64,000 nucleotides of DNA from Helicoverpa zea (GCF_022581195.2 NC_061455.1:8986120-9050119), one strand, 5' to 3'; counted from the stretch's first letter, positions 24,251-36,680 are shown. Notes: generated by a model not told the origin, from the sequence alone. A program made the numbers and translations.

Positions 24251-24710
24251 CGTTTTTTGGGTTTATATGCGCAGTCCTGTTTACTAATATTATGTCTATG
24301 GCGGGAGGTGACTTTTAGTTCCTGCTATAAAGGCACTTCCCTGGCACTGGCACTAACTTCATCACTTGTCATTATGACAGCGACTGTCTGTATGTGCCAC
24401 AAGCTTTATAGCAGCACATATACGGCTTTATACAGCCTGTATCTGACTATCTGACTCACACAGTGGTTTAGGTGGTTTAGGATTTGTATTTATTAGGTAT
24501 TTAAAGTAGTAGCTCAACAAATATATAAACGTCAGAATCTTTTATATAGTGGTGTTTAATTTGACTTTGTTCTATTGAATGAAAATAAATTGAATCAAGT
24601 GTCGTCTAGACGAGCAGGTAAATTAGTGGTACCTAATAGTTCTGTAGGTAGATAAATGAAATGTTATCAAGTAAAAAGGATATCTAGGTTTATATTATTA
24701 CAGCTCTACA

Positions 24711-25230
24711 ATGCAAATCTTCGTAAAAACCCTGACGGGTAAGACCATCACCCTCGAGGTGGAGGCTTCGGACACTATTGAGAATGTGAAGGCCAAGATT
24801 CAGGACAAAGAGGGCATCCCGCCAGACCAGCAACGTCTTATCTTCGCCGGTAAACAGTTGGAAGATGGCCGCACACTCTCAGACTACAACATCCAGAAGG
24901 AATCCACACTCCACTTAGTGCTTAGGCTGAGAGGAGGTAAGGAGTAGGTAACTTAAAAGTAGTTTCAGTAGAGCCTGTAATATTCTGACTTCTATAGTTT
25001 ATGTTTAAACATGATTTGACAACATTCCTATTTTACATTTATACCATTGTACCTCAAAAACTTTTAAACGAGGTTTTGCAGCCACGCTTTTTTGAAATGA
25101 GTGTTTAACAGATGTTTAAGTTTTTGTAGTACCTAAGGCTGATACTGTTTATCATATTTCAGGTTGGATTTATGGACCTGATCGTAAACTAGCCCAGAAG
25201 CACTTATTAAAGAAAATGATTTGTCGATAG
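24711..25230 (+). CDS. Ubiquitin plus truncated L40-like tail (duplicate 1)
   Basis: Exons 24711-24936 and 25163-25230. The ubiquitin half encodes exactly the canonical protein, ending RLRGG, with some silent differences from the parent. The second exon reads WIYGPDRKLAQKHLLKKMIC then Arg and stops at TAG (25228-25230). Sequence after the stop still encodes the rest of the diverged L40 as far as 25326. If expressed, it would give ubiquitin with a 21-residue C-terminal extension, removable by ubiquitin hydrolases. The retained intron and 5' UTR splice acceptor show DNA-level duplication, not retroposition. It may be a pseudogene. Confidence 0.75.
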
Positions 25231-25326
25231 TGTTATGGTCGTCTCCCCATGGGTGCAACTCATTGTCGTAAAGCTAAGTGTGGCTACTCCACTGACCTAC
25301 GTCCCAAAAAGGCATGGTTTTGGTAA

Positions 25327-26400
25327 ATTCTAGATTAAGTTAATATGTTACATCTGTGTGAGCAAGTATAAGAAAATACATGTTTGATAATTATTTCAAT
25401 GATTGCGTAATTCTTGATTAATTGTGTTAGACAAAATGTGCCATTATGGTTGATGATACAAACATGAATCATTTTAAAAGAGTAAAAATACAACAGTTAC
25501 AGCTGTCTGCAATAAAACCATACTATGGAATTTGGAGGTTGATAACAGCAGTTTTTTAAAAAGAAATCAACAAAAAATTTAAAAGCAATATTGCATTTGC
25601 TTAAAAGAGTGCTTTAAAAACCTATCAAAGCATATAAACTCATCTATTCTGTGGTATGTTGATCAAACATCTTCGTCTTATACAGACACCGGCTTCCTTA
25701 AGGAACTAATTCACTCGCCGCATAAATAGGTGTTATTCATATGAAACAATAGCAAAATTTAATCAAAATCTGTTAGTAAGTTTACACGCCAGAAGCAACA
25801 AACATAGACTCACTCACATACTTTCGCCTTTGTTTTATTGTGATTTGGTCAATCTCATTGTTCCCAGATGGCACCGTACTTGTGGTGAAATTGTGTGGTA
25901 GTCTTTAGGTCCTATAGCATACCTATTGAGATTTCATGTGCTCATAATATAAAATTTTATATTCTTTCCCAAGCTTAAGTATAACCATCCTAAAAGTATG
26001 ATAATAGCGATAATGTCAAGGTATAATAGTGTTTGTTGAAACATACAAAAAAAATTGTACGGACAATATATGCACCTAAGTATAAATAATAATCATTTAC
26101 AACAAAAAAGCGTATTTATTTACGGAATAGCATTAGAATCCTCTAACGTTATTATTGTTTCTGTACTGTATTATATTTATTATACGTGTCATATTCTTAT
26201 GTATTATAAGAATATTCTTATGTATTATAAGAATATGATCTATCTAGTTTTGAATCGTCTGTTCTGCGTTTTCGCCTTTTCGCAACCACCTAAACTTGGT
26301 CGGGTTACCATGGTCATTCACTTCCTAATGACTTTAATCGTATTATCTCATTAATTATCCAATGTACTGAGCTGAAATTTACTGATATACAACTGATCTA
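25327..26400 (+). repeat. Downstream part of ubiquitin-L40 duplication unit
   Basis: Non-coding sequence shared with 31782-32780 and 44842-45930 (for example ACACACCAGAAGCAACAAAC-like and AAAAAAGCGTATTTATTTAC segments). No domain recognised. Confidence 0.6.
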
Positions 26401-27060
26401 AAAAACTAATTATTGACATAACATTCAGTTCATATATCCAACCCAGTGGCCAAATAACACCGCGCGCATCAAGACCGTGCTCGTGAAGAACTGAATATCA
26501 TCATAACTTGTTAAATACTTACAGGATACTAGTGAAACTTCAAAAACATTTGAAGGTAATTACAAGCTTTAAAATAACGGTTAAAGTAAGTCTTTAGACT
26601 TCTTATTGTGAGTGCTGGGAGCATTTGAAATGTTTTTTCATTTATTATTGCAGAACAAATTTAAACTAAGTCCTAGGAAGTCATGTACAAAATATGATAA
26701 GAATCCGCTTAACCATTTCAAAGATCTAGCAAAACCAAAAACGTTACCCCAGCAAAATCTCGAATAACTTCACAACCGAAGCAAAATATGGTACAACATT
26801 TACTTTATCTAATCTAGACAACTAATTTTATAGGTAATATTTATTTAAATATTAAAATTAGAAAGAAAAAGGTCTGGCTGGCGTAACGTTACGCCAGCAG
26901 GAAATGTTTTTGTGAAATAATTAAAAAACTAAGCGCAACAAATTGATAAATGTGCGCAACAATTACAGAAGCCGCAAAACTAATTATCTATAAGATTCAA
27001 ATGACCATTTTCGACAACATCTGGCCTGGGTAACGTACACGAAGACTGGCGAGATCACTA
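26255..27060 (+). repeat. Unclassified repeat unit, inverted partner at 39910-40620
   Basis: It begins TTCTGCGTTTTCGCCTTTTC and runs to ATCTGGCCTGGGTAACGTAC. The reverse complement of most of it lies at 39910-40620, and its left part recurs at 42823-43015 and inverted at 42274-42380. It contains a perfect 20-bp palindrome at 26876-26895. No transposase recognised. Confidence 0.7.
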
Positions 27061-27285
27061 CATGTAAACTGCAGTCAGTGTCTACAAGTGCCTTAATTCA
27101 ACATTGTTAAAATCAGCATTGACATTTTATTAAGTACGTAAGTATACACATTAACATAATATAGCTATAGGTATGTACCTATTATATTAGTACATCTTTA
27201 TAACCTGGTAGCAATAACTCGCAATGGGCGTAAGTAATTACCCAAAATTTAGGTATGGATTAAAAATCCCGTGTACCGTACATAC

Positions 27286-27667
27286 ACCGTGACTTTTTAG
27301 TCGTCTTACAACGGCAGCCCACTTCATGTATCCAATGACTAGTAAAAGTTCATATAAAAAAAAATATATGAGATTTGAATAATTTAAAAATAAAAATTAA
27401 TTCATTATTATGATGCGTGACGTAGATTATAAGAACACCTGTTGTGAGCGCTGCCCGAATCTTGTATCAATGGAGTGCGGCGCGTTGGGAAGGTATGTAC
27501 TACTTTCTACCGTTTGATACCTACGTAAACATTTTGTTTTCAGTATTTTTCTTTGCACCTATTATCTTAATTAAGTAGGGCTATAAAATTAATAATCGTG
27601 TCTAGTGGTATTTTTTGTCGGATAGATTGAGTGGACCACCTTTGTAAGACGACTAAAAAGTCACGGT
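27286..27667. mobile_element. MITE with 26-bp inverted ends
   Basis: The ends ACCGTGACTTTTTAGTCGTC (27286) and their complement (to 27667) enclose about 380 bp without an ORF. The target duplication is unclear. Confidence 0.8.
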
Positions 27668-27705
27668 TTATATTATTTCGGTATTCGCATTTCGGTTTTT
27701 GGGCA

Positions 27706-28186
27706 TGAGGTCGTTCAAGTATTACGTAAGCACTATAGGGGGTGGGGGGACCTTGTTTTGCTTATTTTGGATGACATTGGGACATGGGTGGTAGGGGTGA
27801 GTCCAGATGATGATTACGTCATCGATAGTTATTTACTTTTTTACACGAATGGCAACCCTCACATTGTCTATGCTTGAAAACGAAACGCATTTTCGGGGAT
27901 TCCCGCAAATATACACGCATACGTTTAGGCACTCGCTTTAGAATCGATTCGGGGAATTACCGCGCGCTGTTGACTTGTCTAAATGTCTTCTGTCAGTGTA
28001 TTGTTTTGTTCGGATACTATATCATTATAATTATAATATTAAAAAAATACATTTTTAATTGAAAAATGTTTACGTAAGCATGGGGGGAGGGGGTAAAAGC
28101 TTTTCTTACTTTTGCTGACAAAGGGGATGGGGGGGGGGTAAATAATTGTAATAAATCTGCTTACGTAATATTTGAACGGCCCCCAT
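27706..28186. mobile_element. MITE with GTTCAAGTATTACGTAAGCA ends
   Basis: Left end near 27711 (CGTTCAAGTATTACGTAAGC) and right end the inverse (GCTTACGTAATATTTGAACG, to about 28180), both followed inward by G-rich or C-rich tracts. About 480 bp, no ORF supported. Confidence 0.75.
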
Positions 28187-28792
28187 CCTCCTACAAATCA
28201 GTAGTTTTTTTGTAGGTATTATTATAATAATTATTTGATGTGCAATAAATGCATAATCAGTAAATGTACTGTTTTGTTCTTAATCCTAAAGGAAGACAAT
28301 AATAAGGGTACATACCCTATTCGCCGAGCCATGAGCCAAAAGGTAAACCAACCATAATAAAAAGTGTTCTTTATAAGTACTTACCTATGTCACGATTGAA
28401 GTATTGAACATATATGTTATAAAAATAACTACGGAAGTAATACACTATTTCTCACATGTATTTCTCCCTATTTTTTTTATTAAATCTCTAAATGGTTAAT
28501 AAAGCACAATACGTAGGTAATGCTGCGTAATTTTTAATTCACCTTCTAAGAAGCAACTTATCCTTCCTCTTGAATCTCTCTATGAAAAAAACTAGCATCA
28601 AAATCCGTTGCGTAGCATAGTTTTAAAGACGTAGGTAAAGATATTAGATAGTAGGGACAAGACTGCGGGAGGCCAGTGGCGGCGTAGCATCGGGTGGCAC
28701 CCGGGGCGGACTACCTATTGAGCACCCCCAAAAAAAGTTTTGAGATGACACCCCCCCAGATGTGGTACCCGGGGCGAACCCCCCCCCCCCGC

Positions 28793-29305
28793 CCCGATAT
28801 GGTTAAAACTGCTATTGCGATCATATTGCGATTCGATTTCAATTCGATTTTGACATTATTAACTTAGGAGAATCGGGCCCCTGCTATTTTGGTGATTTTG
28901 GTCTATACGGTAGTTTGCTCTACAATCATATTGCAATCGTAAATCATTTGCAGACAAAATGATTCATTATTGAATGACAGAAAAGGATAAAAACGTTTAT
29001 TTCAAAGAAAAAATTGCGGAATGCCACATACGCTTCAATCGTAATCGAGTCGGGATCGGATCTCAGTCGAATCGAGTCGATTCTGTCATTCAATAATGAA
29101 TCATTTTGTCTGCAAATGATTTACGATTGCAAAATGATTGCACAGCAAACTACCGTATATACCAAAATAGCAGACCAAATCGCACACCAATCGGATACGA
29201 TTGGTCTTTTATTAGTAGCAGAATGCCCGATATGGTTAAAACTGCTATTGCGATTCGATTTCTATTCGATTTTGACATTATTAACTTAGGAGAATCGGGC
29301 CCCTG
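28793..29305. mobile_element. Two broken GGGCCC-terminus MITE copies
   Basis: Right ends at 28867-28883 and 29288-29305 (GAGAATCGGGCCCCTG) with internal fragments between, joined out of order. The left end near 28675-28790 is a separate hAT-like piece (CAGTGGCGGCGTAGCATCGG). Confidence 0.75.
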
Positions 29306-29339
29306 ACATTTCCTTGCGGATTAAAAGATATTGCACCAT

Positions 29340-29580
29340 GCTGACACTACACGACACTATAAAAATATTGTGCAATGATTATCAGCTCCAGTTAATTTTG
29401 CACTGTTCGTCAAGTATTACGCAATAATCACAATATTGATCGTCTTGCTAGGTTTGGGAGCTCCATAGAGGTAATCGTTTCGTATTGTAGTTAGTTCCTG
29501 AACTTCCCTGACACTTTATCTGCCTCTTATTTTGACTTTTGACAGCCACCGACTGTCTGACTCACTGTGGGTTTATTCGT
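29340..29580 (+). repeat. Detached upstream region of ubiquitin duplicate 2
   Basis: Similar to 43765-44005 (CTGACACTACACGACACTAT-type start, TGACTCACTGTGG end), which lies just upstream of the 44251 copy. Here it is separated from the 31211 copy by about 1.4 kb of extra sequence. Confidence 0.6.
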
Positions 29581-31010
29581 ATTTAAGAGCGCTATTACAA
29601 AATCGAATCGCTCAGGTTTAGGTAAATTAGACGATAGCCGGCAGCACTTGCGCGCGTGTGCGTCTAGTGAAATACGCAACGCACACCTGCGGACCGCTAC
29701 GCGGCACAAACAAACTTGAGACTTTGCCACTTTTTTTCCGAAATAGTTTATTGGTTTTATAGTTTATGAAATATTATTTGTACTGATGAATTTTATAACC
29801 TAGAATAGCTCGATTGAGTTACAATAAACAAATAATCGTTTACAATTTTTAAATTATTTAATCGACAACCAAACTTTTCACCATGTTTATCAATTAGGTA
29901 TAAGTAATTGATTTATAAAAAAACTAAAATCTATAATTCGTCTTCCATGTATTGTATCTTCATTTTCCTGCAACAATAAAAACTAGGAATGTAAATAGTT
30001 TATTAAAACAAATATGTCTGTCGCCAGTGACAAAAAATACTTCTCATATTATTTGTACTTGTATCCGATTGAGTCTGATAATCTGAATTAAATATGTTTT
30101 CATTATCCTGCAAGAATCAAAGATATCCAATAATATTATTATGCAACAGCGAAACTAACGACGATGACATTTACGTACATATTTCTATATAACCAACATC
30201 AAAAAAAGAGAACCCAATCTATAACATTTTCGCATTAGAATATCATGGGCTAATACTTATGTATATTACATTTGAATCAGATCATTATAACTAATAAATA
30301 AATTAAAAACTCACTAGTATCAAAACGTGTTAGATGCGTAGGTTGCGCTATATTTTTCGAACTCCGGCGAGTTTACGCGGCGCAACAGCGAGCGATACGT
30401 CCCTCCTCGGTAAGCGCTTGGCGCTGACTAAAGTTGAACACCGCGCGTCACAAGATTTATATTGATTCTTTGCATTGCAAACAAAAATTATTTTAAAATA
30501 TTGTTTTACTTTTAAATAGGCCATTTTTTTTTTCAAGCTTTATAACAATACCACCTTAATTATTAAATATTTTTTATTTGAATTTGGATTATACTTTCAT
30601 AGATAAAAAATATAGTTTTGTACGGAAAATTGTCAGTAACCCTCAGTTTTATAGAATTATTTTTGGTGTATTACTGTATGAATTGTAATAAATTGGTGTA
30701 AGCAAGCACAAGTACAAGATATAGTTGTATCTTGAACATTTTTATAAATGGTTAAATTGCTATATCCTCGGAGTACTGAAGCATCAAAAGATCCCCAAAA
30801 GCAACATTTTATGAAACATCCTTTGCAGAGACAAAGATTTTACTGATGTACGTGGACAAATTAAAATATTTATTGAAAACAGCCCCAAGATAAATGATCA
30901 AACTTTCTTAATCTTATTTTTGTTTTTTTTTTTTGTGACTATATCCAAAGCATAATGACGCATCAAAACTCGTATAAAACTCGAAAATTTGTGATAGCCC
31001 TCTTAATATT
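29581..31010. other. AT-rich spacer, nothing firmly recognised
   Basis: Mostly AT-rich. A GC-rich patch at 30350-30450 gives a short minus-strand ORF (LPRRDVSLAVAPRKLAGVRK) without a family assignment. Confidence 0.4.
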
Positions 31011-31210
31011 TATGGTAAATCGAAGTAGCCTAATCAAACCAATTAAATAAGCGCTTACTCGGTTCGATCTTTTAGTGGTGTTTAATTTGACTTTCTTCTA
31101 TTGAAAGTTAATTAAATAAAGTGTATTTAAGACGAGGTGGTAACTTAATTGTAATAGTATTATCAGTAATAGGGATCTAGGTTTATATTAGTACTTTTTT
31201 CAGCTCTACA

Positions 31211-31781
31211 ATGCAAATCTTCGTAAAAACCCTGACGGGTAATACCATCACCCTCGAGGTGGAGGCTTCAGACACTATTGAGAATGTGAAGGCAAATATT
31301 CAGGACAAAGAGAATATCCCGCCAGACCAGCAACGTCTTATCTTCGCCGGTAAACAGTTGGAAGATGGCCGCACTCTCACAAACTACAACATTCAGAAGG
31401 AATCCACATTCCACTTGGTGCTCAGGCAGACAGGAGGAAGAGGTAAGGAGTAACTTAAAAGTAATTTCAGTAGAGCCTGTAATATTCTGATCCCTTTTGT
31501 TTATGTTTAAATATCATAGGTAAATCATCATCAAGCTTAGAATAAAAATATTTTTTTATGGTGCTTGAAATGATTTGAGAACATTCCTATTTCCCATTTC
31601 AATTTATCATATTTCAGGTTGGATTTATGGACCCGAACGTATACTAGCCCAGAAACATTTATTGATGAAAATGATTTGTCGAAAATGTTATGGTCGTCTT
31701 CCCATGGGTGCTACCCATTGTCGTAAAGCTAAGTGTGGCTTCTCCACTGACCTACGTCCCAAAAAGGTATGGTTTTGGTAA
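31211..31781 (+). CDS. Diverged ubiquitin-L40-like fusion with RQTGG tail (duplicate 2)
   Basis: Exons 31211-31442 and 31618-31781 join in frame to 131 residues. Ubiquitin changes from canonical: K11N, K29N, G35N, S57T, D58N, L67F, L73Q, R74T. The end is RQTGG instead of RLRGG, followed by two extra residues (RG) before the L40-like part WIYGPERILAQKHLLMKMIC. The L40 half keeps the CRKC and CRKAKC zinc ligands but is otherwise strongly changed and ends KKVWFW. L73 and R74 normally serve conjugation enzymes and deubiquitinases, so normal processing is doubtful. An open frame across the intron argues against simple decay, but expression is unknown. Confidence 0.72.
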
Positions 31782-33340
31782 ATTGTACATAAAGCCTATT
31801 CTAGAATAAGCCATGTACATGTTTGATAATTATTTCAAAGATTGTGAAATTCCTGATTAATTGTGGCAGACAAGACGTGCCATTATGGTTAGTGATACAA
31901 ACATGGATGATTAAAAATTTGTAAAAATACAAGTTACAGTTGTTGACAATCAACCATAACATACTTAGTCTGTACTAAAATTGTATCTATTCTAGATCCC
32001 CTATAGGAAGTTGCATTAAAAGCTGTAACAAAAATGTGTTGCATTATTGTTTGTAATTCTTTTTTGCTTGTGATGTTTTATATTTTATTGCTTCCTCATT
32101 ACTCATACTTGCTACTATGGAATTTGGAAGTTGATAACAGTAGTTTTTTAATAAGAAATTCAACTGAAATTGTAAGGCAATATTGCATTTGCTCAATAAA
32201 AAACTATCAAGTTCTTTTATGCTATGTTAATCATACGTCTTTTCTTGAACAAGTTTAGTTTTTACTCTTGTAGCCTTATAATTTGCACTGACTTCCACCA
32301 GCGGCTTCCTTATGGAACTGCTTCGCTCACCTGTTTATGCAGATCAAGCAATAATCTATTGCAAAATGTAATCAAAACTCAGTTTGCACACCAGAAGCAA
32401 CAAACATAGGCACACTCACAATCTTTTGCTTTTAATTTATTGTGATTTGATCAATCTCGTTGTTTCCAGATGGCACCGTACATGTGGTGAAATTGTGTGG
32501 TTTATCATATATTGAGATTGCAGATGCTCATAATATAAAATTTTATATTCCCAAGCTTAAGTGCAAGCAGCCTAAAAGTATACTAATAGCGATAATGTCA
32601 AGGTATTATAATAGATTTTTTTTGTCTTTTTTTTTGTATGGTTCCTATGGTTCCGTACAATATATGCAACTAAATATAAATAATAATCATTTACAACAAA
32701 AAAGCGTATTTATTAACGGAATAACATTAGGAACCTCTAAAATTATTTTTGTGTCTGAACTATATTGTATTTATTATGCATGTCATTTTTTATAATAAAC
32801 CACCGCACCATCTTGAGTCTGTCTATGAAAAAAAAAACAAAGTCAGTTACGCACTTTGCATGCCAAAAGCAACAAACATACACACACACACACACATTTT
32901 TGTGATTTCATCCAATCTTGTTGTTCCCAGATTGCCAGGTGGTTGTTATAGGACATATTATATATGAATATGAGTGCTGGCGGGGATGCTGCTCGACGAG
33001 GCTGCCACAAAAACAAGGTTTCGGGGTGTCATTTCACTTACCTAAGACGCCGGTGGATCCGGACTGCCGTAGCACTTTTTTGTACCTATGTAGGCATCGC
33101 TCAGTTCAGCCTAGTACTCATGCTACCAGAAGTTCCCTGAAGATGCCTAAAATAAATAGCCTCCAGCCATGCCGCACTACCGAAAGCACTGGAAGCGCGG
33201 GTCGTTTTTGTATAGAAAAATCTTTCGAGCCGGTTTACGGGTATTTGGCACATACCTATTACATTGATAAATGGTATTTATTTTGCAAATACGTCAAAAA
33301 ACATTAACACAAAATAAAAAATATCCACAGTATACCTATT
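31782..33340 (+). repeat. Downstream part of duplication unit 2
   Basis: Shared with 44842-46560. It includes a (CA)n run at 32879-32896 and a GC-richer patch 32970-33240 (GCTGGCGGGGATGCTGCT, CAGCCATGCCGCACTACCGA) that recurs at 46208-46445. No confident protein. Confidence 0.6.
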
Positions 33341-33589
33341 TCATACACCTCCTAGGAAATGTATACAATTCCGAAGCTATGTAGGAAATGTATTAAAATA
33401 TTCTTTCAATAATTATTTTATACATATAGGTATATTACATATCCATGCCTAGGAAATGTAAAATAAAATTCCAGTATCGTATTAGGAAATGTATTAAGAA
33501 CAATGGTTTCTGTCGGGTTCCTTCTATATGGCAGAATTGGCGTACTATGAAGATGGCAGAATTTCATTTGGATTCATTTTATTTAGCAC

Positions 33590-33672
33590 TAGCTTCTGCC
33601 AGGGGTTTCACCCGCATCCCGTGGAAACCTCTGCACGAACCCGGATAAAAAGTAGCCTATAGCCTTCTTCGA
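33590..33672 (+). repeat. Dispersed retroelement-tail repeat
   Basis: CCCGCATCCCGTGGAAACC followed by CCGGATAAAAAGTAGCCTAT is a stretch widespread in arthropod genomes, here only a fragment. Confidence 0.5.
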
Positions 33673-33676
33673 TAAA

Positions 33677-34032
33677 TGCAATTCAAAACCGCGTAGGCGC
33701 GGAGGGGTGAGGCGACCTGCGAGCTGAGGCGCAGGTAGTTTCAGCGCTCGCCGCCGCGGCTGAGGCGCAAGCCGAAGCTGCAGTGGTGAGCGTGAAAACC
33801 ATCTGCGACGATAAGCTCGCGTGGAACCGCCGGAGCCCCGCAGCGCCGGAGCCGTGACAGAAGCCATGCATGCCTTCTTGCATGCTTCGCTTCAATCAGG
33901 TAACATTGCGCCCGATCGGATAATGCAATACCCTCGCTCCGCTATCCCCCGCTTATCCCTTGATATCTTAAATACACATTCCCGATTACTATTTAGGAAA
34001 TGTTATAGATTTCCTAGGAAATGTGTCTAATG
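33677..34032 (+). mobile_element. Interspersed element 'X', copy C left part
   Basis: Homologous to the middle of copies A and B (AAAACCGCGTAGGCGCGGAG ... CCTAGGAAATGTGTCTAATG). It is interrupted at 34032 by the large hAT nest and resumes at 39311 (GTCTAATGTAATTTATTTTA). Confidence 0.75.
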
Positions 34033-34674
34033 CAGTGGCGGATTTACAAACTTGCCGCTAGTAGGCCATTCAATTTTTGCCGCCTCTAATGATTGTGAAC
34101 TTAATGATATTTCTGTCAGTTATAATTTTGCAAGCCTCTATGTACCGAGGAGTTTAATATTAACAAGTTTATATGACAGCGACTTTGAAAAGTAAAACCT
34201 CTGTAACTTTTAAACGGCTCAATCGATTTTCATCAAACATGTCTAAGAACACTCGCTCGTAAAACACCTGTAGTACAAAAAAATACTAAATTGAAATCGG
34301 TTCATTAGTTCGGGTGCTATGATTCAGTGGCGGCGTAGCATCGGGTCATCGGAAAAAAACGACAAATGTAAAAACTTTTCTGTTCCAAAACCAGTGGCGT
34401 AGCGTGGGGGGGGCAGAGGGGGCAAATTCCCCGGGCGGCAGCTTTTAGGGGGCGGCAAAATTTACCCAATTAAAAAAAAATATATATTGTTCGCGACTAG
34501 TATCTGCGCCGCTACATAAAACTGTCTAACAATAACAAAACATTAAACAAGAAAGTTGAAATTTTTTAAACTTAAAATTAATCATTGTTAAAATTTGGTA
34601 CTTAACACACACGTGACACTACATTTTACGTAATTAGTAATGGTTTTGAGTCTTAAATAAAAAATAACTAAAAT

Positions 34675-34950
34675 TTCGCGCTCGTTTCACTCGCGTATTC
34701 AGAAACTGTATGCGCTTAATTTTGCATTTGTCAACAAACAAAACGTTAAGTACGTTTGGGCTAAATTTTACGTAATTTTTTTTTAAGTCCGATAAAAATT
34801 TCGCGCTCGCTTCGCTCGCGTATTCAAAAACGATATGCCCTTATTTTTGCATCTGTCAACAAACAAAAACTTAAGTACGTTTGGGCTAAATTTTACGTAA
34901 TATTTGGATTAAGTCCGATAAAAATTTCGCGCTTGCTTCGCTCGCGCATT
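34675..34950 (+). repeat. Tandem array of about 95-bp units, about three copies
   Basis: Units are nearly the same as in the hAT element at 11341-12900 (CGCGCTCGCTTCGCTCGCG, GTATTC, AAGTACGTTTGGGCTAAATT). Confidence 0.8.
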
Positions 34951-35209
34951 TGGAAAATACATACGCAAGTTTATCTTTATTTACATTTGCTTACCTACAC
35001 AACTGCCGACATACGTTTAGCAGAGTGCTAATTTAGGTAAACCGATGAGGTGGTCCCCGGCAAGACAAACTTTAGTTAAAGTGGTCCCTCATGACTAAAA
35101 GGTTAAGAACCACTGGTTTTGATAAACTTGAATGCTATAAGCAATACCTACCTAAATACAAGTCAAATTTCACGCTTAGGTATAGTTCCATGGAAACTAG
35201 TTTAAGTGT

Positions 35210-35440
35210 TATAGTTCGGCCATTCAGAGAATGCGTTCCTGACACGTCGCGATTGAACTGACGACGTAATAACATTCATTGATTATTGATATAATAATGT
35301 TGTTTTAATGCTCCTCAATTGTTAAAACGGTAAACAACCAGCAAAAATATTTTTATCGTAACTGCAACGCCATTGCAAAGTTACGTCGTCAGTTCAATCG
35401 CGACGTGTCAGGAACGCATTCTCTGAATGGCCGAACTATA
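35210..35440. mobile_element. Palindromic TATAGTTCGG MITE (short form)
   Basis: 231 bp with inverted ends TATAGTTCGGCCATTCAGAG extending about 60 bp inward (through GAACTGACGACGTAA). The termini are shared with the long form at 50471-51438. Confidence 0.85.
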
Positions 35441-35621
35441 GTCCCGTAAATTAAATTAATTTGTTAAACAGTTTAAAGTAGCCCCGCTTTTTAAATTATT
35501 TCAATTTCATATATACTTATAGGTACCTACTTCGCTAGCCTGCGTACCTAAAAGAAATTTAAAACCTTCAAGAAATCAAGTAACAAAGATATAAAAGAAA
35601 AGTCTACTTGAGAACCTCCCC

Positions 35622-36190
35622 CTTACCGCCGGGTCCTCGTCGAGGCTTTGGGCGGCGGCGACCTCTCGCGTCCGGCCCTGGTTCAGGCCATGGTCCGGGG
35701 CGAGAGGGAATGGGATGCCGTCGCCTCCTTCTGCGAAGCGGTCATGCTCGAGAAGGAGGAGGCGGAACGCCAGAGAGTTCGCACTTCTCATCCCGGCCGC
35801 CGCGCTGGACCAGGGACTGGCCGCTGCGCTGGACACCATGGGCGCCGGGTGTCGCGAGATGACTCCCGGCCACCGTAGGCGTGGGTCTGTGGGCGGTGAG
35901 TTCGGGTGGCTCATCGTCCCTCTGTCTACTTAGACGACAGACCCGTGTCGACGGCGCGCGTTGTTCCACGCGCTCCTCAAAGAGATGTCAGCAACCCCAG
36001 CGGGGCCCAGCAGGGCCAAGGCCTGCCGGGGCTGCGGGTTGTTCGAAAGAGTTACCGCGGCTCTGGAACATAAAAGGCCTTCGACGGAACACGACGGTTT
36101 TTAGTCAGTAAGAGTCTGACACTCTCTCACCGCTGCTAACCCACAGCGGGAGGGGTCATTTGATGATTTTTAACGTCGATACAAAAAAAA
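35622..36190 (+). mobile_element. R1-clade retrotransposon 3' fragment (third layer)
   Basis: Same ORF2 end and 3' UTR as at 7108-7922, in + orientation, with an A run at 36182-36190. It is truncated at GCCGGGTCCTCGTCGAGG. A target duplication was not found. Confidence 0.8.
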
Positions 36191-36429
36191 ATCTCTTTTT
36201 TTGAAGTCGGTTAAAAATGACAAACGGCCAGTAAAACTTGTTAAAAAAAATACACGGGAAGGGGCGGCAAAATCGACAACTGCCCCGGGCGGCAGATACC
36301 CACGCTACGCCACTGTCCAAAACCCAATAATTGTGTACCAAAACGAGTAAAAAAAAACCGCCGTAAAGTGAAAAAGTTTTTAGTTTTGGGACACAAAAAT
36401 ACCTACCCAAACAAGAGCGGAAAAAAAGC

Positions 36430-36680
36430 ACTGCAAAGAGAAGAAGCCGCGAGCGTAGCGAGCGCGAAATTTTTGATGTTTGGGACGCAATAACACCTAA
36501 AGAAATCAGAAAACAGTCACTGTCAAGTGAAAGGCGCGAGCGCAGCGAGCGCGAAATTTTTTGAGTCTTGGAACACAAAAATACTCAAACAAGCTTGAAA
36601 AAAAAAAACCCAGTGTAAAGTGAAAAAGCTGAGAGCGCAACGAGCGCGAAATTTTTCGAGTTTTGGGACACAAAAGTCCT
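36430..36680 (-). repeat. Tandem GCGAGCGCGAAATTTTT units
   Basis: Three units of about 95 bp, each with CGCGAGCG.AGCGAGCGCGA, inverted relative to and diverged from the arrays in the two hAT elements. Confidence 0.65.

Larger units (their letters stand above)
34392..36315. mobile_element. Nested hAT-like element (second layer)
   Basis: Terminal inverted repeat CAGTGGCGTAGCGTGG and 8-bp duplication TCCAAAAC (34384-34391 and 36316-36323). Contains tandem repeats, a MITE and an R1 tail. No transposase. Confidence 0.9.
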
